Of a stretch of DNA of 64,000 nt, positions 52,852-62,555 are shown piece after piece. Position numbers and translations under genes: made by a program. This DNA comes from Microvirga arvi (GTDB lineage Bacteria; Pseudomonadota; Alphaproteobacteria; Rhizobiales; Beijerinckiaceae). How positions within the stretch are numbered: the first letter of the stretch is position 1; every line of letters starts with the position of its first letter. The DNA is taken from positions 124,001-188,000 of the forward strand of contig NZ_JAFEMD010000002.1 in NCBI RefSeq assembly GCF_016892765.1. Reading direction: 5' to 3'. The notes under the pieces were generated by a model that did not search any database, was not told the DNA's origin, and worked only from the letters and a program-made list of their open reading frames with translations.

Positions 52852-54045
52852 ATGCTTGATCTTCGTTCCCAGTTCTCCCGTTTCCTCAACTCCGAGCCGG
52901 ACCGCCTGCATTTCGCAGCCCACAGCCACCATCCCTGGCCGGATGTGACGCGCGAGGCGCAGATGCAGGCCTGGGACGACGCCGCGCGCCTGATGGACGA
53001 CAAGTGGGAGCACATCTTAGGCTCGGTGCTCGACGAGTTCCGCGGGCATGTGGCGGAGCATCTCAGCCTGCCCGATCCGTCCACCATCGCAGTTGCGCCG
53101 AACACCCATGAATTTCTGAAGCGCATTCTCTCCTGCTTTCCCACCGACCGGCCGGTCCGCATCCTCACATCGGATGGTGAGTTCCACTCCTTCACGCGCC
53201 AGATCGCGCGACTGGAGGAAGAGCGGCTGGTTACCGTGACGCGCGTGCCGGCGGAGCCCTTCGCCACGTTCGAGGACCGCTTCTTCTGCGCCGCGCAGGC
53301 GGGCTACGATCTCGTCTTCGTCAGCCAGGTGTTCTTCAATTCGGGCTTCGCGCTGGATGGACGCCACCTCGCGGAATGCAACCGCGACGGCGCCATGATC
53401 GTGATCGACGGCTATCACGGCTTCATGGCGCGGCCGACGGATCTGGGAAGCATTGCGGAGCGGGTGTTCTATGTTGCCGGTGGTTATAAATATGCGATGG
53501 CGGGCGAAGGCGCCTGCTTCATGCATTGCCCGCCCGGCTGGGGCCTTCGCCCGCGCGACACCGGCTGGTATGCCGCCTTCGGCAACCTCACCAATGCACA
53601 GAGCGGACAGTTGGGCTACAGCGATGACGGCTGGCGCTTCATGGGCGCCACCTTCGACCCGTCCGGCCTCTACCGCTTCAACGCGGTGATGCGCTGGCTC
53701 GCGGACGAGGGCATCACGCCAGGCATCATCCACGCCCACGCCAAGGCGCTGCAGCAGCATTTCCTGCGTCGCATCGGCGGCTCCGCCCCGTTCGAAGACG
53801 CCTCGCTCGTGGTGCCGGCGGACGAGATGCGGCGCGGCAATTTTCTCACCTTCCAGACCCCTGTCGCACAGGCCATCCACAACGATCTGAAAGAGTTGCG
53901 CGTGGTGACCGATGTGCGCGGCCAGCGTCTGCGCCTCGGCTTCGGCATCTACCAGACCGAGGAAGAGGTGGACGACCTCGTCCGCCGCATCGACGAAGCG
54001 GGAGCGCTCGAATCCCTCCCCGTCAACACCTCGTCGGCTGCGTAG
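52852..54045 (+). CDS. class V aminotransferase-fold PLP enzyme, kynureninase-like
   Basis: 397 residues from ATG 52852. Fold-type I PLP enzyme with Schiff-base Lys213 in VAGGYKYAMAGEG and the Asp of VIDGYHGF pairing with the cofactor. AAHSHHPWPDVTREAQMQAW near the start is typical of kynureninase-related class V enzymes. Adjacent kynA suggests it cleaves kynurenine or formylkynurenine to anthranilate and alanine, but classical KynU motifs are only partly visible, so the substrate is inferred from context. No kynB gene for the formamidase step is present. Confidence 0.82.
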   Translation: MLDLRSQFSRFLNSEPDRLHFAAHSHHPWPDVTREAQMQAWDDAARLMDDKWEHILGSVLDEFRGHVAEHLSLPDPSTIAVAPNTHEFLKRILSCFPTDRPVRILTSDGEFHSFTRQIARLEEERLVTVTRVPAEPFATFEDRFFCAAQAGYDLVFVSQVFFNSGFALDGRHLAECNRDGAMIVIDGYHGFMARPTDLGSIAERVFYVAGGYKYAMAGEGACFMHCPPGWGLRPRDTGWYAAFGNLTNAQSGQLGYSDDGWRFMGATFDPSGLYRFNAVMRWLADEGITPGIIHAHAKALQQHFLRRIGGSAPFEDASLVVPADEMRRGNFLTFQTPVAQAIHNDLKELRVVTDVRGQRLRLGFGIYQTEEEVDDLVRRIDEAGALESLPVNTSSAA

Positions 54046-54048
54046 GAA

Positions 54049-55029
<981 letters not shown>

Positions 55030-55131
55030 GGGAGATCTCCGGTTTTGACGTGAGAGCGTTGCCGCAAGCCAGGCGGCGGATGAGGCTTGAACTGGACCGG
55101 CCCGGTCCGGTTTCAACCCTTGAGATGATGA

Positions 55132-55377
55132 TCAGACGGCAGCTTCCGCCAGCATGAGGACGACACCGAGCGCAACCAGCGCGATGGTGGGCCAGTGATG
55201 CTTGGGATGGAAGGGGCGCACCCGACCCTGCGGTTCGAGCGTGGCACTTGAGTCCGTGGAGCCCATTCTGTGAGGATCGCTCAGGCGCCCTCTCCAGAGC
55301 ACCTGGCCTGCCGCAAGCACGATCCCGGCAATGATGAGGAACGCACCGATCCAGATGAGGACCATGCCCGACTGCAT
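55132..55377 (-). CDS. small two-span membrane protein
   Basis: 81 residues with two spans (VLIWIGAFLIIAGIVLAAGQ at about 6-25 and PTIALVALGVVLMLAEAA at about 63-80) joined by a Gly/Ser/Arg-rich loop of about 35 residues. The loop contains HPKHHWP just before the second span. No family is recognised. It follows no obvious ribosome site (GAGGGTCTC at 55387 is near). Confidence 0.5.
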   Translation of the reverse strand: MQSGMVLIWIGAFLIIAGIVLAAGQVLWRGRLSDPHRMGSTDSSATLEPQGRVRPFHPKHHWPTIALVALGVVLMLAEAAV

Positions 55378-55456
55378 GAGACCCTCCTGATGTAAGCCAT
55401 CAAGGCCGGAAGAATAGCACAGCCTTGGGGAAAGACCCAGAAAACCGAGCCATCCG

Positions 55457-56248
55457 TCAGGGATCAGTCAAGGCCGAGCGGTTGAACAGGAGGACGTCAG
55501 GATGGCGGCGCATGGCCTCCTCCGTGCAGGCTTCGGGACCGAGATGATGGCGGAGGGTCGAGTAGCGTTGCGCCAGTTCGTCGAGCGTCACGTTCCCTGC
55601 GATACGGGTGTGTGCCACGCAGATGGCGCCATTCCTGCCCCAGGCCGCCTCGAAGGGCATCGGGTCGGCCGTTTCCGGCTTCTGGATTCCGAAGCGGTCG
55701 TAGACGTCGATGGCGGTGCCGTCACGCGTGGTCGGGTGATCGTCGCCACCGTAATCGGCCCGCACCATATTCACGCAGGCGGCATGAAGATCGCGCATGG
55801 GCGCATCGGGACGATCATCCCAAGGCCGGTAGCCCATCAGGATGCATTTGCCCTCCGCACCGCTGGTGCAGGTGAAGGTGATGCCGGCATCCTTGAGCAG
55901 GGGCAGACCCAGCCGCCGTCCACGGGCGTCTGGCTGGCAGGCATCATGGGTACCCTGCCCCGCCGCATCTTCGACCATGAGCCGGTACAAAACGAGCGGC
56001 TTGCCTGCAGCGGTTTTGTCCTCCTCGACCGCATCGATCAGAACCCGGATGGCCTCGACACCGTTCTCGATCACGATGCGTGCCCCGACCAAGGCGTTGC
56101 TCGCAAGCAGGCGTCCATCGTCGAAACGCAGGCGGAACTCGCCCTCGGCGACCTCGAGGCGGCCGCTGGACGCAGGCCCGGAATCCGAGGTCAAAAGGCT
56201 CAGGGTTGCGGCGAGCGCAGCGATGGGGGAACGGAATGGCATGGCCAA
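55457..56248 (-). CDS. ADYC-domain-like secreted protein
   Basis: 263 residues with a hydrophobic start (MPFRSPIAALAATLSLLTS). The C-terminal half contains NMVRADYGGDDHPTTRDGTAIDVYD, matching the ADYC family signature (RADYCGDG...TRDGT-IDVYD) except that the name-giving Cys is Gly. Other Cys occur at GTHDACQPDA, TFTCTSGAEGKCI, HAACVNMV and GAICVAHTR and could form disulfides. ADYC proteins are periplasmic or outer-membrane-associated, with no known function. The start is uncertain (two Met residues 2 codons apart, weak ribosome site). Confidence 0.7.
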   Translation of the reverse strand: MAMPFRSPIAALAATLSLLTSDSGPASSGRLEVAEGEFRLRFDDGRLLASNALVGARIVIENGVEAIRVLIDAVEEDKTAAGKPLVLYRLMVEDAAGQGTHDACQPDARGRRLGLPLLKDAGITFTCTSGAEGKCILMGYRPWDDRPDAPMRDLHAACVNMVRADYGGDDHPTTRDGTAIDVYDRFGIQKPETADPMPFEAAWGRNGAICVAHTRIAGNVTLDELAQRYSTLRHHLGPEACTEEAMRRHPDVLLFNRSALTDP

Positions 56249-56298
56249 GGCGGCAAAGACCCTCGCCCGTTGCCGGACGAAGGCCCTCCCTCATGATG

Positions 56299-56538
56299 TT
56301 AATTGAGGGTCACGCGCTCGCCATCCTGAAGGATGACGGTCACTGCCTTGACAGCACCGGCTGCCTCGGCCGTGCCCCGCAGGGCGACGCCGTTCAGATT
56401 CCGGCCGTTCAGGTTGCGGCCATTGAAGGCAAGACCGTTCAGGTTCCGACCATTGTCCAACGTCAGCGCATAGGCTTCCGGCACAGCAACAAGTCCTGAT
56501 GCCACAAGAAGAGGCAGGACATAGAGAGTTTTCATCAT
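56299..56538 (-). CDS. small secreted protein with NLNG-type repeats
   Basis: 79 residues from ATG 56538 (AGGGAATATCC upstream). A signal peptide (MMKTLYVLPLLVASGLVAVP, cleaved after AYA) leads into NGRNLNGLAFNGRNLNGRNL, pentapeptide-like repeats with LNG at every fifth position, then a strand ending VILQDGERVTLN. The repeats are too few for a full pentapeptide helix. Function is unknown. It sits in front of the ADYC-like gene on the same strand with 50 bases between. Confidence 0.65.
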   Translation of the reverse strand: MMKTLYVLPLLVASGLVAVPEAYALTLDNGRNLNGLAFNGRNLNGRNLNGVALRGTAEAAGAVKAVTVILQDGERVTLN

Positions 56539-56725
56539 AGGATATTCCCTAAGCCCCCTTTGAACAAAGACGTCCTTGCCGGATCTTATTATGAAATAAC
56601 ATATCGATAATCCGCCGAGGCTTCTCAATGAACTTCAGGTTGAAAACTTTCCCGTCGGGCAGGCGATGTGACTTTGCGCACACGTGCTCTTGGAAAAGCT
56701 CGCTGGCGAACCGCGATCCGCTGCG

Positions 56726-57904
56726 TCAGACCGCCTGTCCGGCGCACCAGCCCGAGGACCAGGCCCACTGGAAATTGTAGCCGCCGAGCCAGCCGGTCAC
56801 GTCCACCACCTCGCCGATGAAGTACAGGCCCGGCACCGCCTTCGTCTCCATGGTGCGGGAGTCCAGCTCGCGGGTGTCAACGCCGCCCAGGGTCACCTCG
56901 GCGGTGCGGTAGCCCTCGGAGCCCGCCGGCTTGAAGCGCCACCGGTTCACGGCCTCCTCGATGGCGCGAAGTCGCTTGTCGGCATAATCCGCGAGATTGG
57001 CAGGCCCCTTCTCCGTTTCGGCGATCAGCTGCGCCAGCCGCTTGGGGAGAAACACCGAGAGGGCGGTCTGCAACGCCTGCCGTCCGTTCTGCGCGCGCGC
57101 CGTCCGCAATTCCTCAAACAGGTTCACGCCCGGCAGAAGGGAGAGCTCGATCTCGCCGCCCTCACGCCAGTACGAGGAGATCTGCAGGATCGACGGACCG
57201 CTCAATCCGCGATGGGTGAAGAGCAGCGCCTCGGCGAACCGCGTCTTGCCGCAGGTCGCCACGGCCTCGACCGCAACGCCTGCGAGGGGGGCGAGCCGCT
57301 CCAGCATGGTCGGCTCCAGCGTCAAGGGCACGAGGGCCGGCCGCGTCTCGACAAGCTTGAGGCCGAATTGCTGCGCGAGATCATAGCCGAAGCCCGTCGC
57401 TCCCATCTTCGGAATGGACTTGCCGCCGGTCGCCACCACGAGCGAGCTGCACTGCACCGCGCCTTGCGAGAGGCTGAGCAGGAACCCTTCGGACATCCTC
57501 TCGACGGATTGCACGGAGGTGGAGAGGCGAAGCTCCACATTCGCCTGCCGCATTTCGTTCAGGAGCAGATCGACAATCTGCTTCGACGAGCCGTCGCAGA
57601 ACAATTGCCCAAGCGTCTTTTCGTGATAGGCGATGCCATAGCGCTCCACGAGGGCGATGAAGTCGGCTTGAGTGTAGCGGCGCAGGGCCGAGATGGCGAA
57701 GCTCGGGTTCTGCGAGATGTAATTGGCCGGTGCGGCGTTGAGGTTGGTGAAGTTGCAGCGGCCGCCGCCGGAAATGCGGATCTTCTCGCCAGGCTTGGCC
57801 ACATGGTCGATAACCAGCACGGAACGCCCGCGCTTGCCGGCCTCCGCCGCACACATCATCCCGGCGCCGCCTGCGCCGATCACCACAACGTCGAACCGAT
57901 CCAA
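56726..57904 (-). CDS. HI0933/YhiN-type FAD-dependent oxidoreductase
   Basis: 392 residues from TTG 57904 (GGAAAACTTCTC upstream); the longer frame to 58144 has no matching sequence. FAD-binding Rossmann motif GAGGAGMMCAAEAG near residue 11, then IRISGGGRCNFTNLNA, the HI0933/BaiN signature, and a C-terminal GEVVDVTGWLGGYNFQWAWS. It is a flavoprotein, membrane-free, of uncertain reaction; bile-acid dehydratases are in the same family. No operon partner nearby. Confidence 0.87.
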   Translation of the reverse strand: MDRFDVVVIGAGGAGMMCAAEAGKRGRSVLVIDHVAKPGEKIRISGGGRCNFTNLNAAPANYISQNPSFAISALRRYTQADFIALVERYGIAYHEKTLGQLFCDGSSKQIVDLLLNEMRQANVELRLSTSVQSVERMSEGFLLSLSQGAVQCSSLVVATGGKSIPKMGATGFGYDLAQQFGLKLVETRPALVPLTLEPTMLERLAPLAGVAVEAVATCGKTRFAEALLFTHRGLSGPSILQISSYWREGGEIELSLLPGVNLFEELRTARAQNGRQALQTALSVFLPKRLAQLIAETEKGPANLADYADKRLRAIEEAVNRWRFKPAGSEGYRTAEVTLGGVDTRELDSRTMETKAVPGLYFIGEVVDVTGWLGGYNFQWAWSSGWCAGQAV

Positions 57905-58224
57905 GAGAAGTTTTCCTGCGGGAGAATTATTCAGCGCTTCACCAGGACGCGCATGAGACAAGGCCCAGCATGAGCCGAGGTCTTGCCTGAGCCAAGATCT
58001 TGGGTCGTTCGTAATGAACCTCGTCGGACAGTGCAAGCATGGCCTGGTTCCGGGAACTCGGGGCAGGCGCGTTCTTGGTTGGCGAAGACTCCAATCGATT
58101 GAAGCCGGCCAGCCAGGGGTGTACCATTGATCCGTCACTTGCATCCGCGCATCCCGCAGCGACGGTATGTTCAGTTAGACCGCCCTCCTGATCCGCGAGC
58201 ATCCTCGTCTCATGGGAGGTCATC

Positions 58225-58698
58225 ATGACAATAGCACCGACCCTGCATCGCTATATGGCTGACAGGGGAATCCAATACGATCTGATCCCGCACGAACCTG
58301 CCATGACATCGCTCGGCGCGGCCCATGCCGGCCATATCCCCAGTGATCGCGTGGCAAAGGGTGTCATGCTCAGCAAGGGCCAGGATTACATGCTCGCCGT
58401 GATGCCGGCCTCCCATCACCTGCGCCTGTCCGATCTCAAGACCGAACTCGGCCAGGAACTGCGCCTGGCTTCCGAGGACGAGATCGTCCAGGTCTTCCGC
58501 GACTGCGACCGCGGCGCCATTCCACCGGTCGGCTCCTGCTATGGGATCGACGTCATCATCGATGACGACATGGACCGGCAGCAGGACGTCTACTTCGAAG
58601 CCGGAGATCATGCGACGCTCGTTCACATGAAGGGGGACGAATTCGCACGTCTGAATCCGCAGGCGCAGCATGGATCGTTCAGCGAGCCCAAGTACTGA
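58225..58698 (+). CDS. YbaK/EbsC-type aminoacyl-tRNA deacylase domain protein
   Basis: 157 residues. YbaK/ProX-like fold with VAKGVMLSKGQDYMLAVMPA (the conserved Lys and beta core) and the C-terminal EIVQVFRDCDRGAIPPVGSCYGI, where the G-x-PPVG motif is preserved. These domains clear mischarged tRNAs (for example Cys-tRNAPro). Freestanding. The start follows GGGAGGTCATC at 58213. Confidence 0.85.
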   Translation: MTIAPTLHRYMADRGIQYDLIPHEPAMTSLGAAHAGHIPSDRVAKGVMLSKGQDYMLAVMPASHHLRLSDLKTELGQELRLASEDEIVQVFRDCDRGAIPPVGSCYGIDVIIDDDMDRQQDVYFEAGDHATLVHMKGDEFARLNPQAQHGSFSEPKY

Positions 58699-58855
58699 AT
58701 GAGGCACAGGGGAGGCGCTGACGGGGCTCTCTCAGTCGCAGCGCTGACCTGCCTCGCAGAAGGTCAATTCGGCAGGGGCGAGAAATCGTGGTAGGGCTCA
58801 CTTCGTTCAGGCTTCAAGCCCTGAGCCCTGCCCCGATTTTCCCTCACCCCGACTC

Positions 58856-59293
58856 ATGCCGCATCTTGCCGAATACGGCGCCTTGTTCGCCGCCGCCCTC
58901 CTCTCAGCCACGATCTTCCCGTTCCAATCGGAAGCGGTTCTCTTCGCCATGCTGGTGGCCGAGCATTACACCTGGTGGCTGCTGATCCTCGTGGCGAGCG
59001 CCGGCAATATTCTGGGCTCGATCGTGAACTGGTTTCTGGGCCGCTTCCTCACACGGTTCGAGGATCGGCGCTGGTTTCCCGTGAAGCGGAAACAGATGGC
59101 CAAGGCCGAAGCCTGGTATCATCGCTACGGGCGCTGGACGCTGCTGCTCAGCTGGGTTCCCATCATCGGCGATCCGCTCACCATCGTTGCAGGGCTGCTG
59201 CGGGAGCCCTTGCGGGTTTTCATCCCGCTCGTGGTGCTGGCCAAGACGGGACGTTACCTGATTGTGGGCGGGTTGAGCCTAGGTTGGATTTGA
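58856..59293 (+). CDS. DedA/YqaA-like inner-membrane protein
   Basis: 145 residues with about four membrane spans. The DedA signature FGxxxG-like region is seen as ASAGNILGSIVNWFLGRFL, followed by RRWFPVKRKQMAKAEAWYHRYGRW, and the C-terminal VVLAKTGRYLIVGGLSLGW. YqaA belongs to the DedA superfamily of putative lipid scramblases/transporters. Short for DedA, as YqaA is. The start region lacks a clear ribosome site; an upstream start at 58788 in another frame is not used. Confidence 0.85.
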   Translation: MPHLAEYGALFAAALLSATIFPFQSEAVLFAMLVAEHYTWWLLILVASAGNILGSIVNWFLGRFLTRFEDRRWFPVKRKQMAKAEAWYHRYGRWTLLLSWVPIIGDPLTIVAGLLREPLRVFIPLVVLAKTGRYLIVGGLSLGWI

Positions 59294-59301
59294 GTCCCTC
59301 C

Positions 59302-59447
59302 TGTCATTCCGGGGCGGCTCGTAGAGCCGAGCCCGGAATCCATAACCGCCAACCGTGCAGAATAAGACGTATCGTAAACCGTTGTGATCTTGCGAGCAGC
59401 GTCGTGGTTATGGATTCCGGGCTCCGCTATGCGGACCCGGAATGACA
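59302..59447. repeat. long inverted repeat (146 bp)
   Basis: TGTCATTCCGGG at the left and CCCGGAATGACA at the right form 12-base terminal arms. Inside, GAGCCCGGAATCCATAACC pairs with GGTTATGGATTCCGGGCTC (19-base arms). The arrangement resembles small palindromic or MITE-type repeats of Methylobacteriaceae. Confidence 0.85.
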
Positions 59448-59455
59448 ATGGAGGC

Positions 59456-59692
59456 TCATGGCCCCTGCAGGCTCGACCAGATCTCTTCCAGGTGACGCGG
59501 CCCGAGCACGGCGCCGGAAGCAGCCCGGATGACGGCCTCCATTCCGGCCGGTGCCTCGTTGTTCATGGCCCAGTGAACGGCCTCCCGCAGGGACTTGAAC
59601 TCCCTCACGTCGCTGGGATGGCCTTGGCCGGCGGTGCCGATGGGCTCGTATTGCAGATGGGCCGGGGCATCCAGTTCATCTTTGGTCAGCAT
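59456..59692 (-). CDS. conserved small hypothetical protein
   Basis: 78 residues: MLTKDELDAPAHLQYEPIGT, REFKSLREAVHWAMNN and GAVLGPRHLEEIWSSLQ. Looks like a small alpha/beta cytoplasmic protein with a conserved Trp and His. No function known. It lies directly beside the inverted repeat at 59302, which may act as its terminator. Confidence 0.65.
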   Translation of the reverse strand: MLTKDELDAPAHLQYEPIGTAGQGHPSDVREFKSLREAVHWAMNNEAPAGMEAVIRAASGAVLGPRHLEEIWSSLQGP

Positions 59693-59754
59693 GTCGCGGT
59701 CCTGCCTGTTCGTGGTGGCTCAGGCAGGACAACGCGGCTCAGGCTCGCGGCGTT

Positions 59755-60354
59755 TCAATCCAGTACTCCTCGCCGGTGCTCCTCGCGGGCTTCTTCCCAC
59801 ACCTCCCGTGCCGCATCGGCGTTGATCGCAGCGATGCCGAGGCCCACGATCAGGTCCGGCCAAGCGGTCAGGGTGGCAGCGGTCACCAAGCCCGCCGCCA
59901 CGATGGCCACATTGGCGACGGCATCGTTGCGGGCCGACAGGAACGCCGCCTTCGTCAGGCTGCCTTTGTGATGGCGGTAGCGGGCGAGCAGGAGCGCGCA
60001 GGTGAGATTGACCACGAGAGCCCCTGCTCCGGCCAAGGACAACGGCAGCGGCTCGGGCGGGACCGGTGTCCAAAACTTCTCCCAGGCCATCCAGAGGGTT
60101 GCGAGCCCCGGCACGAGGATGATGCCAGCCAGCAGCATGCCGACCCGCGCCCGCGTTCGAGCTGGAAACCCCAAGGCCAGAAGGATGAGGAGGTTGATCG
60201 AGGCATCCTCCAGGAAGTCGATGCTGTCGGCAAACAGCGACACCGACCCGATGCCGAGCGCCACCGCAAACTCGATCCCGAAATAGCCGAGATTCAAGGC
60301 TGCCACGATGGCGACTGCACGGCGCAAGGGTCGATGGGAGGCTGTCTGATCCAA
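59755..60354 (-). CDS. cation-diffusion-facilitator-like transporter
   Basis: 199 residues from TTG 60354, after AAGGAACAACAGGA; the longer frame has no match. Six spans, with the CDF metal-site signature in span 2 (SLFADSIDFLEDASINLL) and span 5 (AFLSARNDAVANVAIVAAGL), both with paired Asp residues. It lacks the usual cytoplasmic C-terminal domain, so it is a short CDF. The metal is not predictable; possibly Zn2+, Co2+ or Cd2+. Confidence 0.83.
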   Translation of the reverse strand: MDQTASHRPLRRAVAIVAALNLGYFGIEFAVALGIGSVSLFADSIDFLEDASINLLILLALGFPARTRARVGMLLAGIILVPGLATLWMAWEKFWTPVPPEPLPLSLAGAGALVVNLTCALLLARYRHHKGSLTKAAFLSARNDAVANVAIVAAGLVTAATLTAWPDLIVGLGIAAINADAAREVWEEAREEHRRGVLD

Positions 60355-60500
60355 TCCTGTTGTTCCTTCAGCCGGGCTCCACCAAGCGTGGCCAGGAGCA
60401 ATTACCTTGCGACAAAGCAGCCGTGACCACAAGGAATGGCAAATTTTCTTGCAAAATGCGCAATTTCAGCTGAACAAGGCTGAAAATCGTAGGGGAAGTC

Positions 60501-62330
60501 ATGCCAGCCTATCGTTCTCGCACCACCACCCACGGCCGCAACATGGCGGGGGCCCGCGGCCTCTGGCGGGCCACGGGCATGAAGGATTCCGACTTCGGCA
60601 AGCCGATCATCGCCGTCGTGAACTCCTTTACCCAGTTCGTGCCGGGCCACGTCCACCTCAAGGATCTCGGCCAGCTCGTAGCGCGGGAGATCGAGAAGGC
60701 AGGCGGCGTCGCCAAGGAGTTCAACACCATCGCGGTGGATGACGGCATCGCCATGGGCCATGACGGCATGCTCTATTCCCTCCCCTCCCGTGAGCTGATC
60801 GCGGACTCGGTCGAGTACATGGTCAACGCCCATTGCGCCGACGCGATGGTGTGCATCTCCAACTGCGACAAGATCACCCCCGGCATGCTGATGGCCGCCA
60901 TGCGCCTCAACATCCCGGTGGTCTTCGTCTCCGGCGGCCCGATGGAGGCCGGCAAGGTCGTGCTCAACGGCGTGACGAAGAAGCTCGATCTCGTGGATGC
61001 CATGGTGGCCGCCGCCGACGACAAGATCGCCGACGAGGACATCAAGGCGATCGAGCGCTCCGCCTGCCCCACCTGCGGCTCGTGCTCGGGCATGTTCACC
61101 GCCAATTCCATGAACTGCCTCACCGAGGCGCTGGGCCTGTCGCTGCCCGGCAACGGCTCGACGCTCGCCACCCATGCCGACCGCCGCCGCCTCTTCGTCG
61201 AGGCTGGCCACTTGATCGTCGATCTCGCCCGCCGCTATTACGAGCAGGACGACGAGAGCGTGCTGCCGCGCTCCATCGCGTCCTTCGCGGCGTTCGAGAA
61301 CGCCATGACCCTCGACATCGCCATGGGCGGATCGAGCAACACGGTGCTGCACCTGCTCGCCGCCGCGCACGAGGCGGAGGTCGACTTCACGATGGAGGAT
61401 ATCGACCGCCTGTCGCGCCGCGTGCCGGTGCTGTGCAAGGTGGCGCCTGCCATCGCCAACGTTCACATGGAAGACGTGCACCGCGCCGGCGGCATCATGG
61501 GCATCTTAGGCGAACTCGACCGCGCAGGCCTGCTCGACACCTCCGTGCCCACCGTCCATGCCGAGACCATGAAGACGGCGCTCGACCGCTGGGACGTGCG
61601 GCGCACGAATTCGCACGCCGTGCACGACTTCTTCCGGGCGGCGCCGGGCGGCGTGCCGACGCAGGTCGCCTTCAGCCAGGAGAGCCGCTACGACAGCGTC
61701 GACACGGACCGCGCCGCCGGCGTGATCCGCGACGCGGAGCATGCCTTCTCGAAGGATGGCGGCCTCGCGGTGCTCTCCGGCAACCTGGCGCTTGACGGCT
61801 GCATCGTGAAGACCGCCGGCGTCGACGAGAGCATCCTGGTGTTCTCCGGCCCAGCCATCGTCTTCGAGAGCCAGGACGATGCCGTGAGCGGCATCCTCAA
61901 CGGCAAGGTCAAGGCGGGCGACGTGGTGGTCATTCGCTACGAGGGACCGCGCGGTGGACCCGGCATGCAGGAGATGCTCTACCCGACGAGCTATCTGAAG
62001 TCGAAGGGCCTCGGCAAGGCCTGCGCGCTCATCACCGACGGCCGCTTCTCGGGCGGCACCTCGGGCCTCTCCATCGGCCATGCCTCGCCGGAAGCGGCGG
62101 AAGGCGGCACCATCGGCCTCGTGCAGGACGGCGACCGGATCGAGATCGACATCCCGAACCGCCGCATCCACCTGGCGGTCGACGATGCGGAACTCCAGCG
62201 CCGCCGCGCCGAGCAGCAGGCCAAGGGCTGGCAGCCGGCCGCGCCCCGCAAGCGCAAGGTCTCGGCGGCCCTCAAGGCCTATGCCATGCTCGCCACCAGC
62301 GCCGCCAAAGGCGCGGTACGGCAGATCTGA
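60501..62330 (+). CDS. ilvD: dihydroxy-acid dehydratase
   Basis: 609 residues. Iron-sulfur ligands and active-site Cys in [11 protein letters not shown] and [20 protein letters not shown], with the Mg2+ region [14 protein letters not shown] and the carbamylated-Lys region upstream. [18 protein letters not shown] and the Ser-rich GRFSGGTSG near the C-terminus are typical. It catalyses the last common step of Ile, Val and Leu synthesis. A palindrome (62351-62406) follows the stop and may terminate transcription. Confidence 0.95.
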   Translation: MPAYRSRTTTHGRNMAGARGLWRATGMKDSDFGKPIIAVVNSFTQFVPGHVHLKDLGQLVAREIEKAGGVAKEFNTIAVDDGIAMGHDGMLYSLPSRELIADSVEYMVNAHCADAMVCISNCDKITPGMLMAAMRLNIPVVFVSGGPMEAGKVVLNGVTKKLDLVDAMVAAADDKIADEDIKAIERSACPTCGSCSGMFTANSMNCLTEALGLSLPGNGSTLATHADRRRLFVEAGHLIVDLARRYYEQDDESVLPRSIASFAAFENAMTLDIAMGGSSNTVLHLLAAAHEAEVDFTMEDIDRLSRRVPVLCKVAPAIANVHMEDVHRAGGIMGILGELDRAGLLDTSVPTVHAETMKTALDRWDVRRTNSHAVHDFFRAAPGGVPTQVAFSQESRYDSVDTDRAAGVIRDAEHAFSKDGGLAVLSGNLALDGCIVKTAGVDESILVFSGPAIVFESQDDAVSGILNGKVKAGDVVVIRYEGPRGGPGMQEMLYPTSYLKSKGLGKACALITDGRFSGGTSGLSIGHASPEAAEGGTIGLVQDGDRIEIDIPNRRIHLAVDDAELQRRRAEQQAKGWQPAAPRKRKVSAALKAYAMLATSAAKGAVRQI

Positions 62331-62350
62331 TCGAGAAGCATCCGGTTTTA

Positions 62351-62406
62351 ATCGGCTCATCCCGCAATCGCGTTCCCAGAATCCGGGATTGCGGGATGAG
62401 TCCGAT
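62351..62406. terminator. long palindrome after ilvD
   Basis: ATCGGCTCATCCCGCAATC and GATTGCGGGATGAGTCCGAT, about 19-base arms with one bulge and a ~12-base loop. No T-tract follows; it could be a dispersed palindromic repeat rather than an intrinsic terminator. Confidence 0.5.
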
Positions 62407-62555
62407 CGATGAAACATGTGCGAAAACGCACATGGCGCTGGCCGTTTTCATCTTTTCCTTAGTCGGGACCATTGTCCTCTCTGAATGAAGAGTACCCTGG
62501 CCGTACGCCCCTCCTAGCTGACGCCGTTACACAATAACGGCAGGGAGGAAGCGTC

